Assembly (NCBI GenBank): GCA_022822745.1
Contig: JAJEAO010000102.1
Location: 1-64,000 of the forward strand
Length of the DNA: 64,000 nucleotides
Origin: Acidobacteriota bacterium
Lineage (GTDB): Bacteria > Acidobacteriota > Vicinamibacteria > Marinacidobacterales > Marinacidobacteraceae
Direction: 5' to 3'
A program made the translations under genes and the position numbers. Shown one piece after another: positions 26,451 through 34,765 of this stretch; the stretch's first letter is position 1, and each line of letters opens with the position of its first letter. The notes beneath the pieces are model-generated. The model had not been told where the DNA came from. It ran no database searches and saw only the letters and a program-made list of their open reading frames with translations.

Positions 26451-27775
26451 AGATCTCGGTTCTCGGGGGCGGCGGGCTGCGGACGCCTCTGCTCGCTCCC
26501 GCGCTCGCTGCGCGGGCGGGAGCAGCGGAGCTGGCGCTCTTCGATCCGGACCGGCGGCGGCTGGAGCGGATCGCCGCCGTGGCCCGGGCCGCCGCGCCCC
26601 GGCTCTCGATCTCCGAAACCGGGAGCGCCGCCGAGGCCGTTCGCGGGAGTCGGTTCGTCATCGCCGCGATCCGCGCCGGCGGACAGGAGGCGCGCGGCGC
26701 GGACGAGCGGACCTGCATGGAGGCGGGCGCCCTCGGCCAGGAGACAGTCGGGGCGGCGGGCGCGGCGCTCGCCTTTCGCAACGTCCCGGCGATGGTGAAG
26801 CTCGCCCGGGTCGTGGAGCGGGAGGCGCCGGAGGCATGCCTCGTGAACTACACGAACCCGGTGGGCATGGTGTGCGATGCGCTCGCGCAGGAGAGCGCGG
26901 TGGACGGGGTCGGGATCTGCGACACCCCCGCGGAGCTCGCCGAGCGCGCCGCGTCGCTGCTCTACCTCGACCCGGAAGCCGTGGTCCCCGGTTGGTCCGG
27001 CGTGAACCACTGCGGCTGGCTCACCGGCCTCTACGAGAGGGAGCGGGATCCCGACGACCCCTTCCCTCCGGTGGACCACCTGCCGGACCTCTTCCGCGAC
27101 CCGGAGCGCCCGCGCCGCCTCCACCGCGGCGACCTGTTCCCGGTGGAGGCCATGGTCCCGGCGGTCCCGTCGGAGTACGTCTTCTTCCACGGCTGGCCGG
27201 AGCGGGCCCTCGAGCGAATGCGCGGCGCCGCGGCCACGCGCGGCGAAGCGATCCTCGCGATGGAAGCGCGCCTCTTCGCCGGTCTCGACGCGGCCGAAAC
27301 CCCCGCCGGGAAACTGTCCGCCTACCGGAGCGTCCTCGCCGAGCGGGACGCCACCTACATGCAGGTCGAAGGCGGCGAAGGCGGCAGCGACCACCGGCCG
27401 CCGCCCGGACTCTCGGGCTACGACCGGATCGGCCTCGAGGTGATCCGCGCTCGGCTCGGCATCGAGCCCCGGACCATCGTGGTGAATGTCCCGAACCGCA
27501 CCTCCGCGGGAGGACCGGCTGTTCCCGAGCTCCCGGTCACGGACATCGTGGAGACCCCGGCGGAGATGGATGCGGGGGGTGTCCGTCCCCTCCCCCAGCG
27601 CCCCCTCCCCCGGGACGCGGGGCGGCTCCTCCGCCGGGTGCGCGCGGCCGAACGCGAGATCGCGAAGGCGGCGCTCACCGGGGACGCGGGAGCTGCCGCG
27701 GCGGCGCTCCGCGAACACCCCGCCGGGGGTCCGGCCGCCGCCGAGGTGTTCCCCCGACTCCGACTCAGCGGCTGA
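26447..27775 (+). CDS. Glycoside hydrolase family 4 (6-phospho-beta-glucosidase type)
   Basis: 442 residues. It opens with a Rossmann NAD site (KISVLGGGGLRTP), as all GH4 enzymes do. It contains VNYTNPVGMV (about 140), the GICDTP segment where most members have GxCNxP, and GVNHCGWL with the metal-site His. GH4 uses NAD and a divalent metal to cleave 6-phospho-glycosides by redox-elimination. The frame has no ATG or GTG near the Rossmann motif; CTG at 26447, inside the kinase stop, follows GGAGAGG by 6 bases and is my preferred start. Partnered with a PfkB kinase. The Asn-to-Asp change in the CN motif is an oddity. Confidence 0.88.
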   Translation: MKISVLGGGGLRTPLLAPALAARAGAAELALFDPDRRRLERIAAVARAAAPRLSISETGSAAEAVRGSRFVIAAIRAGGQEARGADERTCMEAGALGQETVGAAGAALAFRNVPAMVKLARVVEREAPEACLVNYTNPVGMVCDALAQESAVDGVGICDTPAELAERAASLLYLDPEAVVPGWSGVNHCGWLTGLYERERDPDDPFPPVDHLPDLFRDPERPRRLHRGDLFPVEAMVPAVPSEYVFFHGWPERALERMRGAAATRGEAILAMEARLFAGLDAAETPAGKLSAYRSVLAERDATYMQVEGGEGGSDHRPPPGLSGYDRIGLEVIRARLGIEPRTIVVNVPNRTSAGGPAVPELPVTDIVETPAEMDAGGVRPLPQRPLPRDAGRLLRRVRAAEREIAKAALTGDAGAAAAALREHPAGGPAAAEVFPRLRLSG

Positions 27776-27909
27776 CGCCCGACCGGGGCGGCGCGACCCG
27801 CCGCCGCCCGGTCCTCCCGCCTCTGCCGGCGCTCCATCCCCCGGCCCGGCACGGAGCGCCCCTCTATGGAGACCGGCACCGCAATGGAACCCGCCTGTGG
27901 CCGCGAATT

Positions 27910-27927
27910 GCCACTCTGGAGAGTGGC
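27910..27927. repeat. Short palindromic hairpin in intergenic region
   Basis: GCCACTCT-GG-AGAGTGGC is an 8-bp perfect inverted repeat in the 223-base gap between the GH4 gene and the convergent 521-residue nuclease-like gene. It could act as a bidirectional hairpin terminator or a REP-like element; there is no T-tract. The rest of 27776-27998 is Pro/Gly-rich GC sequence without a supported gene. Confidence 0.4.
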
Positions 27928-27998
27928 GCTCCATACTGCCGGCGCGCCGGGGCAGTTCTCCCGGTGGGGCTCTCGCCCGGCGCGCAACCTCCCGGCAG

Positions 27999-29564
27999 TC
28001 AGGAACGCTCGGCCCGGACGGCGAGCAGGTTGCGCTCGCTGCGGCCGAACACGGCGCCGACCAGGTGGATCGGCTCGCCGCGGCTGCGGTACTTCTCGGC
28101 GTAACCCCGGTCCCGGATCTGCCTCATCGCCCGCGCCATGGCCATGTCCGCGTCCTCCCCGTCCTCCGCCATCTTGAACTCGAAGACGAACACCTGTCCC
28201 GCGTGGAGCAACACCATGTCGGCCCGCCCGCGATGCGAGGTCTCCTCCACGCGAACCTCCAGGCCGATCGCCTGGAAGCAGGCGTAGAGCATCCCGGCGT
28301 ACCACGCCTCGTAGCGGGCCAGCTCCGGACGGCTCTGCCACTGACAGGGCACTCCGGCGAAGAAGCTCTGCAGTCGATCCGCGAAGCCGCCGAAGTCGTT
28401 CTCCGCCAGCATCCGGCACAGCACCCGACCGTCGCTCGAACCATCCGCACGGCCAGCGCTGACGTGCTGCAACAGACTGTTGTTCAGGCTGTAGCGAACC
28501 TCCAGGTTCGGGTAATCGAGCCGGAACAGAGTCTGCGGTCCGAACCTCTCTTCGGCCGCGATCGTGAGGTAGCCGGTCTGGAACAGCAGGGCGTCCGTCC
28601 GCATGTCGTCCACATCGAAATTCGAGAGCAAGTCCGCATCCGAGACGCGGTTCTCGAGGTCCAGCGTGTTCATGCGCCGATCCATCATCAGCGGGAACAC
28701 GAAGCTGGGGGAACCCGTCCGGTACCAGTAGGGCTGGAGCTCCCGGCTGTCAAAGTGGAGCAGGATATCGAAGGGGTTGTATACCTTCTCTCGACCGCGC
28801 CAGTGGTAGCCGATGTACCAGCGCCGGATCTCGTCCCGGTCGAGACCGGGCAACTCGGCCTCGAAGGTCTCGTCGAGGTCTCCGTCCGTGTAGCCGCAGA
28901 GCGTGGCGTAACTGGGATCGAGACTGATGTCCCACAGGTTGTTCAGGCCCGAGAACAGGCTCACCTTCGAGAACATGCTGATCCCGGTCAAGAACACGAA
29001 GCGGACATGCCGAGCGGCCCCCTTGATGACGCCGTAGAAACCCCGCAGAGCGTCCCGATGCGCCTTGGCCAGCTCCGGATCCTCGAGGGTGTCCAGGATC
29101 GGCTTGTCGTATTCATCCACGAGGACGACAACCTGTTTTCCAGTGCTTCGATGCATCTTCTCCAACAAGCCTCGCAGTCGCGCGGCCCCCTTCGAGGAAG
29201 ACGAGTGTGCCCCAAGACCTGCCCCCCGCTCGATGGTCTCCAGTTGACTGCGGATGTCCTCCTCGAGGTGTCCCGATCTCGTGTACTCCCCGTCGAAGCC
29301 CAGGCGCAGGACCGGCCAGGAGTCGTCCCAGTTCCAGCGCTCGTGGATGGCGAGCCCTCGGAAGAGCGGCTCGTTCCCGGCGAACAGCTCGTGGAGCGTG
29401 TCGAGCAGGAGGCTCTTGCCGAAGCGGCGGGGACGAGACAGGAAGTAGTAGCGGCCCCGACTCACGAGCTGGTGGATCAAGGCCGTCTTGTCCACGTAGT
29501 AGTAGCCCTCCTCCCGAATCGTGCGGAACGACTGGATGCCGATGGGAAGAAGGCGCGAGTGCAT
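27999..29564 (-). CDS. AAA-ATPase-like / PD-(D/E)XK nuclease-fold protein (DUF1703 type), copy 1
   Basis: 521 residues. The N-terminal AAA-ATPase-like domain begins with the family opening LPIGIQSFRTIREEGYYYVDKT. Its P-loop is SRPRRFGKSLLLD (about 43-55), with VVVLVDEYDKPIL as Walker B-like segment at about 145. The C-terminal PD-(D/E)XK-like nuclease core reads GRADMVLLHAGQVFVFEFKM, with Asp and Glu-x-Lys in place. Function is unknown; such proteins are variable accessory genes often seen in multiple copies. A second copy of exactly the same length lies at 34766-36331 on the other strand. ATG 29564 is the start. The catalytic residues look intact. Confidence 0.9.
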   Translation of the reverse strand: MHSRLLPIGIQSFRTIREEGYYYVDKTALIHQLVSRGRYYFLSRPRRFGKSLLLDTLHELFAGNEPLFRGLAIHERWNWDDSWPVLRLGFDGEYTRSGHLEEDIRSQLETIERGAGLGAHSSSSKGAARLRGLLEKMHRSTGKQVVVLVDEYDKPILDTLEDPELAKAHRDALRGFYGVIKGAARHVRFVFLTGISMFSKVSLFSGLNNLWDISLDPSYATLCGYTDGDLDETFEAELPGLDRDEIRRWYIGYHWRGREKVYNPFDILLHFDSRELQPYWYRTGSPSFVFPLMMDRRMNTLDLENRVSDADLLSNFDVDDMRTDALLFQTGYLTIAAEERFGPQTLFRLDYPNLEVRYSLNNSLLQHVSAGRADGSSDGRVLCRMLAENDFGGFADRLQSFFAGVPCQWQSRPELARYEAWYAGMLYACFQAIGLEVRVEETSHRGRADMVLLHAGQVFVFEFKMAEDGEDADMAMARAMRQIRDRGYAEKYRSRGEPIHLVGAVFGRSERNLLAVRAERS

Positions 29565-29760
29565 GGGGAGGAGACGGTGGAGCCCCGATCATAGCCGGGG
29601 CCCTACTTCGTTCGACGGGACGAGCTGCGCAGATTCAAGCAGGGAGATGGGATCCGGCACAGATGCTCCCGGCTCCGGGTCCCACCCCCTTGTCGGGGCG
29701 TCAGGCACTACTCTCCACCACCTCGGAACCCGATGCTGCCACGCGCAGCGAGACCGATCG

Positions 29761-29777
29761 AGAATGTGACACATTCT
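29761..29777. promoter_or_regulatory. Perfect 17-bp palindrome upstream of lipoprotein metalloprotease
   Basis: AGAATGTG-A-CACATTCT is an exact inverted repeat with 8-base arms, 31 bases upstream of the ATG at 29809. It is AT-richer than its surroundings and looks like a dimeric repressor or activator site. It lies between the divergently oriented nuclease-like gene (start 29564) and the protease gene. The regulator is unknown. No gene is seen in 29565-29808. Confidence 0.45.
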
Positions 29778-29808
29778 GGAACCTCGCGCCGGTATTCTCC
29801 TGCTCATC

Positions 29809-31041
29809 ATGATGACTCGCCCCCAACGACATCGCGGGACGCTCGCGCGCGCCCTGATCCTCATCGTCGTCGCTCTCTACCCGGCTGGCTGCGGGACAGG
29901 CACGGACGGCAAACCGGCCCCGCCACCAGCCGCTTCTCCTTCTCCACCGAGTGCTCCACCGAGTGCGGAACCGAAGCCGATTCTCGGAGCGCGGATCACG
30001 GTCATTTCGATTCCCAGCCCTTACTCGGGCGGCTATCCCGAGGGGGAATGGATCCGGCTACTCGCCGAGTTCGAGAAGCCTCTACAGGTGAGAGGTGTTC
30101 CTCGAGTAGCGATCGGAATCGGAGGAACCACTCGCTACGCCACATTCTCGCCGTGGGTCGCACATCGCATTTCTGATCCAGAACACAAGCAGAAGTCTCA
30201 GGTAAGGCGCGGATTCGAATTGGCGCCACGATTCGACTACCTGGTGGACGCAGCGGATCGAGACAGAAGCGGGATCAGTATCGCTTCGGATGCCTTCGAC
30301 TTCACCGAGGGAATCCTCGTGGACGCAGCGGGCGATGAGGTCGATGTCGAGATCTACGGTGTAGCACCTTCCGAGTTCGGCGAGGTCACGGAACCCGGCA
30401 CGGACCTCGTCTCGCATCCGGTAATCGGAAGACCACAGCCACGAGGGTGCACGAACGAGCGGGAACAGGCTCTCGCATTTGGCTCGGGTCGCTCATGGGG
30501 ACCACCCATCTTGATCTCCGAATGGGATGGGACGCCGTTCCGTTTCTACTTCAGCCTCGTGGGATTGCCTGAGAGTGCGCGACCCGATGCAGAGCGCGTT
30601 CTGGACGTTGTCGAACAGATGTCCGAGCAGATCACGGAGCAGATCGGCTACCCAATATTGGAAGTGGGAGGCTGGGAGAGGGACTCCGAAATCGCATGGC
30701 CTGATTTTCGCGACCGCCAGCCATGTTCCTGGCGCACGCGCGGCCAAATCATCGGCATGGCGACGGACGACCCGGACGTGCCGGGAGCCGCTGCGAATCC
30801 CAAGTGTGCTGTGTGGGCGAAGGGCGGCAGCTTCGACTTCGCAAACGGCACTGTGGCGCACGAGATCTTCCACCTCTTCGGATTCACGCACCATCCACAG
30901 GACTGGCGGGGGCCGGGTCAGGTTGGTCACGGGGTCTTCATGTCGCGAAGACTGAACGGCGCCTACGTGGACCGAGATGACGTACCTCTCAGCTTCGAGG
31001 ACATGGACGCCCTGCGGTGTATCTTTCCGCGCGGCGGATGA
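29809..31041 (+). CDS. Putative lipoprotein zinc metalloprotease
   Basis: 410 residues. A type II signal peptide with lipobox YPAGC places Cys-24 as the lipidated residue, followed by a Pro/Ser-rich linker. Near the C-terminus the sequence HEIFHLFGFTHH is an HExxHxxGxxH-type zinc site as in metzincins. A Met occurs 15-20 residues further on (HGVFMSRR), which could be the Met-turn. The middle region is a beta-rich domain I do not recognise. Base composition and codon use are clearly less GC-rich than neighbours, which suggests horizontal acquisition. It would act on the cell surface; substrate unknown. Confidence 0.75.
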   Translation: MMTRPQRHRGTLARALILIVVALYPAGCGTGTDGKPAPPPAASPSPPSAPPSAEPKPILGARITVISIPSPYSGGYPEGEWIRLLAEFEKPLQVRGVPRVAIGIGGTTRYATFSPWVAHRISDPEHKQKSQVRRGFELAPRFDYLVDAADRDRSGISIASDAFDFTEGILVDAAGDEVDVEIYGVAPSEFGEVTEPGTDLVSHPVIGRPQPRGCTNEREQALAFGSGRSWGPPILISEWDGTPFRFYFSLVGLPESARPDAERVLDVVEQMSEQITEQIGYPILEVGGWERDSEIAWPDFRDRQPCSWRTRGQIIGMATDDPDVPGAAANPKCAVWAKGGSFDFANGTVAHEIFHLFGFTHHPQDWRGPGQVGHGVFMSRRLNGAYVDRDDVPLSFEDMDALRCIFPRGG

Positions 31042-31052
31042 CGGGGAGAGCT

Positions 31053-31160
31053 TCAGCGCAGGGATGGCATCCGTCGCTCAGAGACACAGTGGCTGCCTCG
31101 CCGACGAATACACCGGAAGCCGTGGCTCTCGAGCACGCGGATGACCTCGCGCACTCTCAT
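31053..31160 (-). pseudogene. HicA toxin remnant
   Basis: The first 24 codons from ATG 31160 read MRVREVIRVLESHGFRCIRR followed by RGSH, a close match to the start of HicA mRNA interferases including the catalytic His of RGSH. After that the sequence leaves the family and stops at 31053, about half the normal 60-80 residues. No HicB antitoxin is recognisable beside it. It is best read as a truncated relic. The stretch 31161-31421 shows no other supported gene. Confidence 0.6.
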
Positions 31161-31421
31161 CGCGAGGTCTGAGGATCGCCGGGGACGCAGGAGCCGCTCG
31201 CGCGGATTCCGAGACCGGCTTCTCCGTCGAGCCGTAGCAGAGAGAGGACGACGACCATGTTCGCCCGAACGAGCCGCCAACGCGAGAGCCAGCGGGGTCT
31301 CGTTTCGGCGCGACACACCGGCGAGTTTGCCTCGCCTGGACTCGGTGGGGCGGCAGACCGCGCCGACGACCCCACTCCCATTCGCTACGATCCGTGGGTG
31401 TGCAGGAAGGAGGATCGAGAC

Positions 31422-32867
31422 GTGGCAATGACCTCATACGGTGGGCGGCTCGGCTTCGGCGTCTTCGCGGTCCTCGTGGCGATCCTGGTGGCAGGGGTTC
31501 TGTCGGCGCAGCCGCCGCCGGATCCGCCCGGGCTCCCGGGGGATCCGTTCGGGGATCCCTTCGGCGACCGGTTCGGACAGCGCCAGGATCTGGATTCGCT
31601 GGTTCGGACCGGGTTCTTCGGTCGGAGCCCGGCGGTGCGGAGCCGGGCGCTTCGCTTCCTCGTGGAGCGCGACCAGAAGGACGTGATCCCCGCGTTCATC
31701 GCCGTGCTGCGGGTCGTCCGGGACGAGGACGGCCAGATCGTGGACGCCCTCCAGCGCCTCGCCCGGGCCCGGCTGGGACACGACTGGAAGGCGTGGCTGG
31801 AATGGCAGGAAGAGCACACCGAGGTGCGCCCCTACCGCGGGTTCGTCAAGTTCAAGGCGGACATCCTCGCCGGGATCGATCCGGCCTTCCGCGACTTCCT
31901 CTACCCCGGCGTGCGCCACGAGATCCGCATCGAGGAAATCGTCTGGGGCGGCGTGAAGAAGGACGGCATCCCGGCGCTCGTGAACGCGACGCAGATCCCG
32001 GGCTCCGATGCCGACTACCTGACGGGCGCCGAACTCGTCTTCGGGGTCTCGGTGAACGGCGACGCCCGCGCCTACCCGCTGCGCATCCTCGACTGGCACG
32101 AGATGTTCAACGATGTGGTCGGCGGTGTTCCGGTGTCGCTCGCCTACTGCACCCTGTGCGGGTCGGGGATCCTGTTCGACACTCGCGTCCCGGGACGGCG
32201 GAAGCCGTTCGTGTTCGGCTCTTCGGGGCTGCTCTACCGGTCGAACAAGCTGATGTACGACACCGAGACCGAGTCGCTGTGGAATCAGTTCACCGGGGAG
32301 CCGGTCGTGGGCGAGCTGACCGGGTCGGGAATCGAGCTGAAGATGCTGCCCGTCGTCATCTCGAGCTGGCGCGACTGGCTGGCGGCGCACCCGGACACGA
32401 CGGTGCTGTCGCTCGACACCGGCTTCGACCGCGACTACCGACCGGGGCAGCCCTACGGCTACTACTTCGAGAGCCCCGATCTGATGTTTCCCGTCGTGGT
32501 GCGGGACCGGCGGCTCGATCCGAAGGACCGGGTCTTCGTGCTCCGCGACGGCGAGCGCGAAATGGCGTGGGCGCTCACGCTGTTCGGCGACGGCGCCGTG
32601 ATCCACGACCGCATCGGGAACCTCGACGCGGTCCTCATCGGGGACGGGACCACCGAGACCGTGCGCGCCTACGAGTCCGGCGGCCGGCGTTTCGAACTCG
32701 ACCCGGACGATCCCGGCGGCGTCAGGAGCGACGGGAACTCCTGGCGCATCACCGAGGATGCGCTTCTCGGCCCGGACGGCGAGGCGCTGCGGCGTCTCCC
32801 CGGCCATGTGGCCTACTGGTTCGCCTGGGCCAGCTACAAGCAGGATCGCCCTCTCCGCGTGGAGTGA
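31422..32867 (+). CDS. DUF3179 family exported protein
   Basis: 481 residues. Start GTG 31422 is chosen because AAGGAGG lies 8 bases upstream; ATG 31428 is also in frame. A signal peptide (VFAVLVAILVAGVLSAQ) and a Pro/Asp-rich linker precede a short HEAT-like region (about 60-120). The DUF3179 domain follows: SVNGDARAYPLRILDWHEMFND, AYCTLCGSGILFD with a Cys pair, and VVISSWRDWLAAHPDTTVLS. The function of DUF3179 is not established. The protein would be periplasmic or extracellular. Length and motifs suggest an intact gene. Confidence 0.9.
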   Translation: MAMTSYGGRLGFGVFAVLVAILVAGVLSAQPPPDPPGLPGDPFGDPFGDRFGQRQDLDSLVRTGFFGRSPAVRSRALRFLVERDQKDVIPAFIAVLRVVRDEDGQIVDALQRLARARLGHDWKAWLEWQEEHTEVRPYRGFVKFKADILAGIDPAFRDFLYPGVRHEIRIEEIVWGGVKKDGIPALVNATQIPGSDADYLTGAELVFGVSVNGDARAYPLRILDWHEMFNDVVGGVPVSLAYCTLCGSGILFDTRVPGRRKPFVFGSSGLLYRSNKLMYDTETESLWNQFTGEPVVGELTGSGIELKMLPVVISSWRDWLAAHPDTTVLSLDTGFDRDYRPGQPYGYYFESPDLMFPVVVRDRRLDPKDRVFVLRDGEREMAWALTLFGDGAVIHDRIGNLDAVLIGDGTTETVRAYESGGRRFELDPDDPGGVRSDGNSWRITEDALLGPDGEALRRLPGHVAYWFAWASYKQDRPLRVE

Positions 32868-32904
32868 CGGCGGCGGGCGAAGCCGGGGATAATCCGGGCG
32901 CCCG

Positions 32905-34047
32905 ATGCCGGAACCCGAAGACACCCTCCCCATCCGCCCGGACTGGATCCGGCGGGCCGCGGTCGCGCTGCCGACGACCGCGTTCGACGCCGACCTGAAG
33001 TTCTTCACCCGGCAGCTCGGCTTCCGGCTGGACCGCATCTGGCCCGCCGACCGTCCGGCGTTCGCAGCGATCTCGGGCCACGGCGCCGCGATCCTGCTGG
33101 AGCGAAGCGCCAGCTTCGCGCCGGGCCTCATCCGGCTGGAAGTCGAGGGGCCGGAGGGCGCTGGCCACGCGGGCGCCGAAGTACAAACGCCCGGCGGCCA
33201 TCGGATCGCCCTCGGCGACGCCAGCCCGACGCTCCGGATCCCCGAGACGGTCCACCAGTTCGGCGTTCAGCGACTCCGGAAAGGCGGCTGGGGCGTGGGC
33301 CGGGCGGGGATGCTCTACCGGGATCTGCTGCCCGACAGCCTCGGCGGCGCCATGATCGCATCCCACATCCGGATCGAGGAAGCCGGTCCGGTCCCGGACG
33401 CGGTCCACTACCACGCGGTCGCCTTCCAGCTCATCTTCTGCCATCGCGGCTGGGTCCGGCTGGTGTACGAGGACCAGGGCCCCCCGTTCGTCCTCGCGGC
33501 CGGGGACTGCGTGATCCAGCCGCCGGAGATCCGCCACCGCGTGCTGGAAGCCTCGGGCGGGGTCGAAGTGATCGAGATCGGCGTCCCGGCGGAGCACCTG
33601 ACCACGCTGGACCACGAGATGGAGCTGCCCACGCCGCGCCACCGCCCCGACCGGGAATTCGCCGGGACCCGGTTCGTGCTCCACCGGGAAGAGGGAGCGC
33701 GATGGGATCCCTGGCGGATCCCCGGCTTCGAGGCGCGCGAGACCGGCATCGCCGACGCCACCCGGGGACTCGCCGGGGTCCGGGTCGCCCGGTGGATCCC
33801 GGGATCTCCGGCCCCGCCTTCCGTGCGTCACGAAGGCGACATCCTGTTCGGATTCGTCCGGTCCGGCGCCATGACGCTTCGCGGCGACGGCCACCCCGAC
33901 ATGGGTGTTTCCGCCGGGGACGCCTTCGTCCTGCCGCCGAAACAGTCCGCCCGGTTCGACCATCCCTCGGACGACCTCGAGATCCTCGAGGTCGCCCTGC
34001 CCGGCCGATTCCGCACCGAACTCGGCCCCACCCCTTCCGACTCCTGA
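32905..34047 (+). CDS. VOC-like / double cupin protein
   Basis: 380 residues. Residues about 15-75 resemble a glyoxalase/bleomycin-resistance half (VALPTTAFDADLKFFTRQLGFRL). Two cupin barrels follow. The first (about 150-225) contains VHYHAVAFQLIFCHRGWVRL with metal-type histidines, then AGDCVIQPPEIRH. The second (about 290-370) contains EGDILFGFVRSGAMTLRGDG and SAGDAFVLPPKQSARF. Substrate unknown; a small-molecule dioxygenase or isomerase role is possible. It is 10 bases upstream of the peroxiredoxin gene and probably co-transcribed with it. Confidence 0.78.
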   Translation: MPEPEDTLPIRPDWIRRAAVALPTTAFDADLKFFTRQLGFRLDRIWPADRPAFAAISGHGAAILLERSASFAPGLIRLEVEGPEGAGHAGAEVQTPGGHRIALGDASPTLRIPETVHQFGVQRLRKGGWGVGRAGMLYRDLLPDSLGGAMIASHIRIEEAGPVPDAVHYHAVAFQLIFCHRGWVRLVYEDQGPPFVLAAGDCVIQPPEIRHRVLEASGGVEVIEIGVPAEHLTTLDHEMELPTPRHRPDREFAGTRFVLHREEGARWDPWRIPGFEARETGIADATRGLAGVRVARWIPGSPAPPSVRHEGDILFGFVRSGAMTLRGDGHPDMGVSAGDAFVLPPKQSARFDHPSDDLEILEVALPGRFRTELGPTPSDS

Positions 34048-34057
34048 GGAGAGATCC

Positions 34058-34720
34058 ATGAGCCTCCGCATCGGCGACATCGCCCCCGACTTCACCGCCC
34101 CGACGACCGAGGGCCCGATCCGCTTCCACGACTGGATCGGCGACGGCTGGGCGATCCTCTTCTCCCATCCCAAGGACTTCACCCCGGTCTGCACCACCGA
34201 GCTCGGCGCCATGGCCGGCCTCCAGCCCGAGTTCGAGCGCCGCAACTGCCGGATCATCGGGCTGAGCGTGGACCCGGTCGAGGATCACGCGCGGTGGGTC
34301 CCGGACATCGAAGAGACTCAGGGCCACCAGGTCGGCTATCCCCTGATCGGGGACGAGGAGCTCCGCGTCGCCAAGCTCTACGACATGATCCATCCGGACG
34401 CTCTCGGCCGGAAGGGCCGGACCGCCGCCGAGAACATGACGGTGCGGTCGGTGTTCGTGATCGGTCCGGACAAGCGCATCAAGTTGATCCTGACCTATCC
34501 GATGACCACCGGGCGCAACTTCGACGAAGTCCTGCGCGCGCTCGACTCGATGCAGCTCACGGCGGCCCACCAGGTGGCGACTCCGGTGAACTGGAAGGAT
34601 GGCGACGACGTGATCATCGTGCCTGCGGTGTCCGACGACGAGGCGCGGAAGAAGTACCCGGACGGCTGGGAAGCCCCGAGGCCCTATCTCCGACTCGTCC
34701 GCCAGCCGGGCCGGGACTGA
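34058..34720 (+). CDS. 1-Cys peroxiredoxin (Prx6 type)
   Basis: 220 residues, start ATG 34058 with GAGGAGAG upstream. The thioredoxin-fold peroxiredoxin motif FTPVCTTELGAM, with the peroxidatic Cys, is at about 42-53. The long C-terminal extension (GDDVIIVPAVSDDEARKKYPDGW) is diagnostic of the Prx6/AhpC-TSA 1-Cys class. It reduces hydrogen peroxide and organic hydroperoxides in the cytoplasm. It directly follows the cupin gene. Confidence 0.95.
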   Translation: MSLRIGDIAPDFTAPTTEGPIRFHDWIGDGWAILFSHPKDFTPVCTTELGAMAGLQPEFERRNCRIIGLSVDPVEDHARWVPDIEETQGHQVGYPLIGDEELRVAKLYDMIHPDALGRKGRTAAENMTVRSVFVIGPDKRIKLILTYPMTTGRNFDEVLRALDSMQLTAAHQVATPVNWKDGDDVIIVPAVSDDEARKKYPDGWEAPRPYLRLVRQPGRD

Positions 34721-34765
34721 TCCGGGAGGCCGGACCCGTCCATCTCAGGATTTCCCCCTGCGCCC

